IMG/VR virus record: IMGVR_UViG_3300017917_002604
Coordinates: 1-20,942 of that record
From: a virus
Strand: one strand, 5' to 3'
Length of the DNA: 20,942 nucleotides
Shown: piece after piece, positions 20,231 to 20,942 of the stretch
Numbering within the stretch: position 1 is the first letter of the stretch
Layout: every line of letters starts with the position of its first letter
The notes under the pieces: generated by a model
The model's database searches: none
Seen by the model: only the letters and a program-made list of their open reading frames with translations
Told to the model about the DNA's origin: nothing
Position numbers and translations under genes: made by a program

Positions 20231-20942
20231 ATGAACGCTATACAAGTAGGATATGCCGTAGATTTTTATACAAATCTTACACACGCATCAAGGTTTTATA
20301 ACATAGAAAAGAATAAGGCAGTAAACGATGCTATTATGAAAAAAATAGATAGCATAACTGACACAGTAAATTCTAATCAATTAACCGGTTTGGATAGGAT
20401 TCAAAAGTATAGAGACGAGCTTTACACGCTTATTAAAACTAGTGCTACAGCGCCGACAAATGTTGGGGCTTATAATGATAATGTTTATATAAATCATGTG
20501 AATTACCCAACAGATTATCAAACATTTGTAGCATTGACTCTTACGGTTAGCGGACATACAACTTATGCAAGAGAAACAGATTATAATAAAAGAGGCCCAT
20601 TATTAGAATGTTCTTTCAGAAAACCAACTAATAAAAAGCCTTACTTCTTAGAAGATTCTACAGGATTACTTATTTATAAAGGAGATTCTACTACTATATC
20701 ATCATGTAAATTAGATTACATTAAGCAGCCGGTGGATTTTAATATGGGATTAGAAAGTCAATATATAAATGCTGGGGCCGGAGTTTTAACTAATGCAACT
20801 GCTTATATTGCTACAGAAGAAAGTGTTCATAACGGCGTAACGTATCAACCTGGAGATGCGTTTACGTCTGCTAACACTAACTTAACAAGTGGACAAGTTA
20901 TAAAAGCATCTAATACAACAACTATAGAATTACCAGAGAAAT
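20231..20942 (+). CDS. Putative virion structural protein, 3' end outside window
   Basis: 237 residues visible, open to the end of the window. Begins MNAIQVGYAVDFYTNLTHAS, then a helical part (VNDAIMKKIDSITDTVNSNQ, LDRIQKYRDELYTLIKT), NYPTDYQTFVALTLTVSGHT, KPYFLEDSTGLLIYKGDST and LDYIKQPVDFNMGL. This layout, with a helical start followed by a Y-P-x-DY segment and a strand-rich, YI(K)-(K/Q)P(V) ending, is that of neck or connector-type virion proteins of Bacteroidota phages. The call is from memory of such proteins. It starts after a terminator and has an A-rich leader (TTTAACACAATG). Confidence 0.5.
   Translation, partial: MNAIQVGYAVDFYTNLTHASRFYNIEKNKAVNDAIMKKIDSITDTVNSNQLTGLDRIQKYRDELYTLIKTSATAPTNVGAYNDNVYINHVNYPTDYQTFVALTLTVSGHTTYARETDYNKRGPLLECSFRKPTNKKPYFLEDSTGLLIYKGDSTTISSCKLDYIKQPVDFNMGLESQYINAGAGVLTNATAYIATEESVHNGVTYQPGDAFTSANTNLTSGQVIKASNTTTIELPEK

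Noticed and set aside
1-20942. CRISPR array, transposase, integrase or rRNA
   Set aside because: No regularly spaced direct repeats, no insertion-sequence-like inverted ends with a transposase, and no integrase or rRNA-like sequence seen.

Overview
The window looks like part of a tailed-phage (or prophage) genome from a Bacteroidota host, most plausibly a flavobacterium-like one. The DNA is AT-rich. Nearly every start codon is preceded by an A-rich stretch rather than a Shine-Dalgarno box (for example AAACCATG before several genes). The right half holds a recognisable head module in the order small-terminase position, large terminase, portal, scaffold-like protein, major capsid protein. A crAss-like or related Bacteroidota phage lineage is my best guess from gene order and protein sizes; no search was possible, so that placement is inference.

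Layout. (1) 1-2030, rightward: a winged-helix-like protein cut by the window edge, a C5-cytosine DNA methyltransferase broken by a frameshift near 984, and a second winged-helix-like protein. (2) 2045-5359, leftward: ten very small genes of unknown function and a tRNA-like gene, most separated by gaps that carry a recurring AAGGGAANTATAATG-type motif, read here as phage promoters. The gene starting at 2308 has a long leader with a strongly structured RNA element (2326-2395). (3) 5360-6226: about 870 bp without credible genes, between the leftward and rightward gene sets, rich in palindromes and short repeats; a candidate origin or transcription switch. (4) 6249-10192, rightward: small tightly packed early/middle genes, an SH3/KOW-like protein, an acidic-tailed protein directly followed by a PD-(D/E)XK (RecB/Cas4-like) nuclease, and a small membrane or lipoprotein. 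A terminator at 10220-10250 closes this block. (5) 10271-17805, rightward: packaging and head genes, closed by a strong hairpin terminator after the capsid gene. (6) 17862-18948: a leftward two-gene islet inside the late region; its distal gene is split by an in-frame TAA. (7) 19055-20942, rightward: a protein with a possible LEM/HeH-like C-terminus, a terminator, and a putative virion protein cut by the window end.

How it fits together: the left and middle blocks look like early regulation, DNA modification and recombination, and the right block is virion assembly and packaging. Repeated DNA elements tie the blocks together: the TATAATG motif, a palindrome TAATTCAANNTTGAATT in front of or behind genes in several blocks, and an octamer TCGGCGGA found seven times, always on the + strand. 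Three genes appear broken (methyltransferase, the 7.8-8.0 kb region, and the gene at 17.9-18.6 kb), which points either to sequencing error or to real decay.
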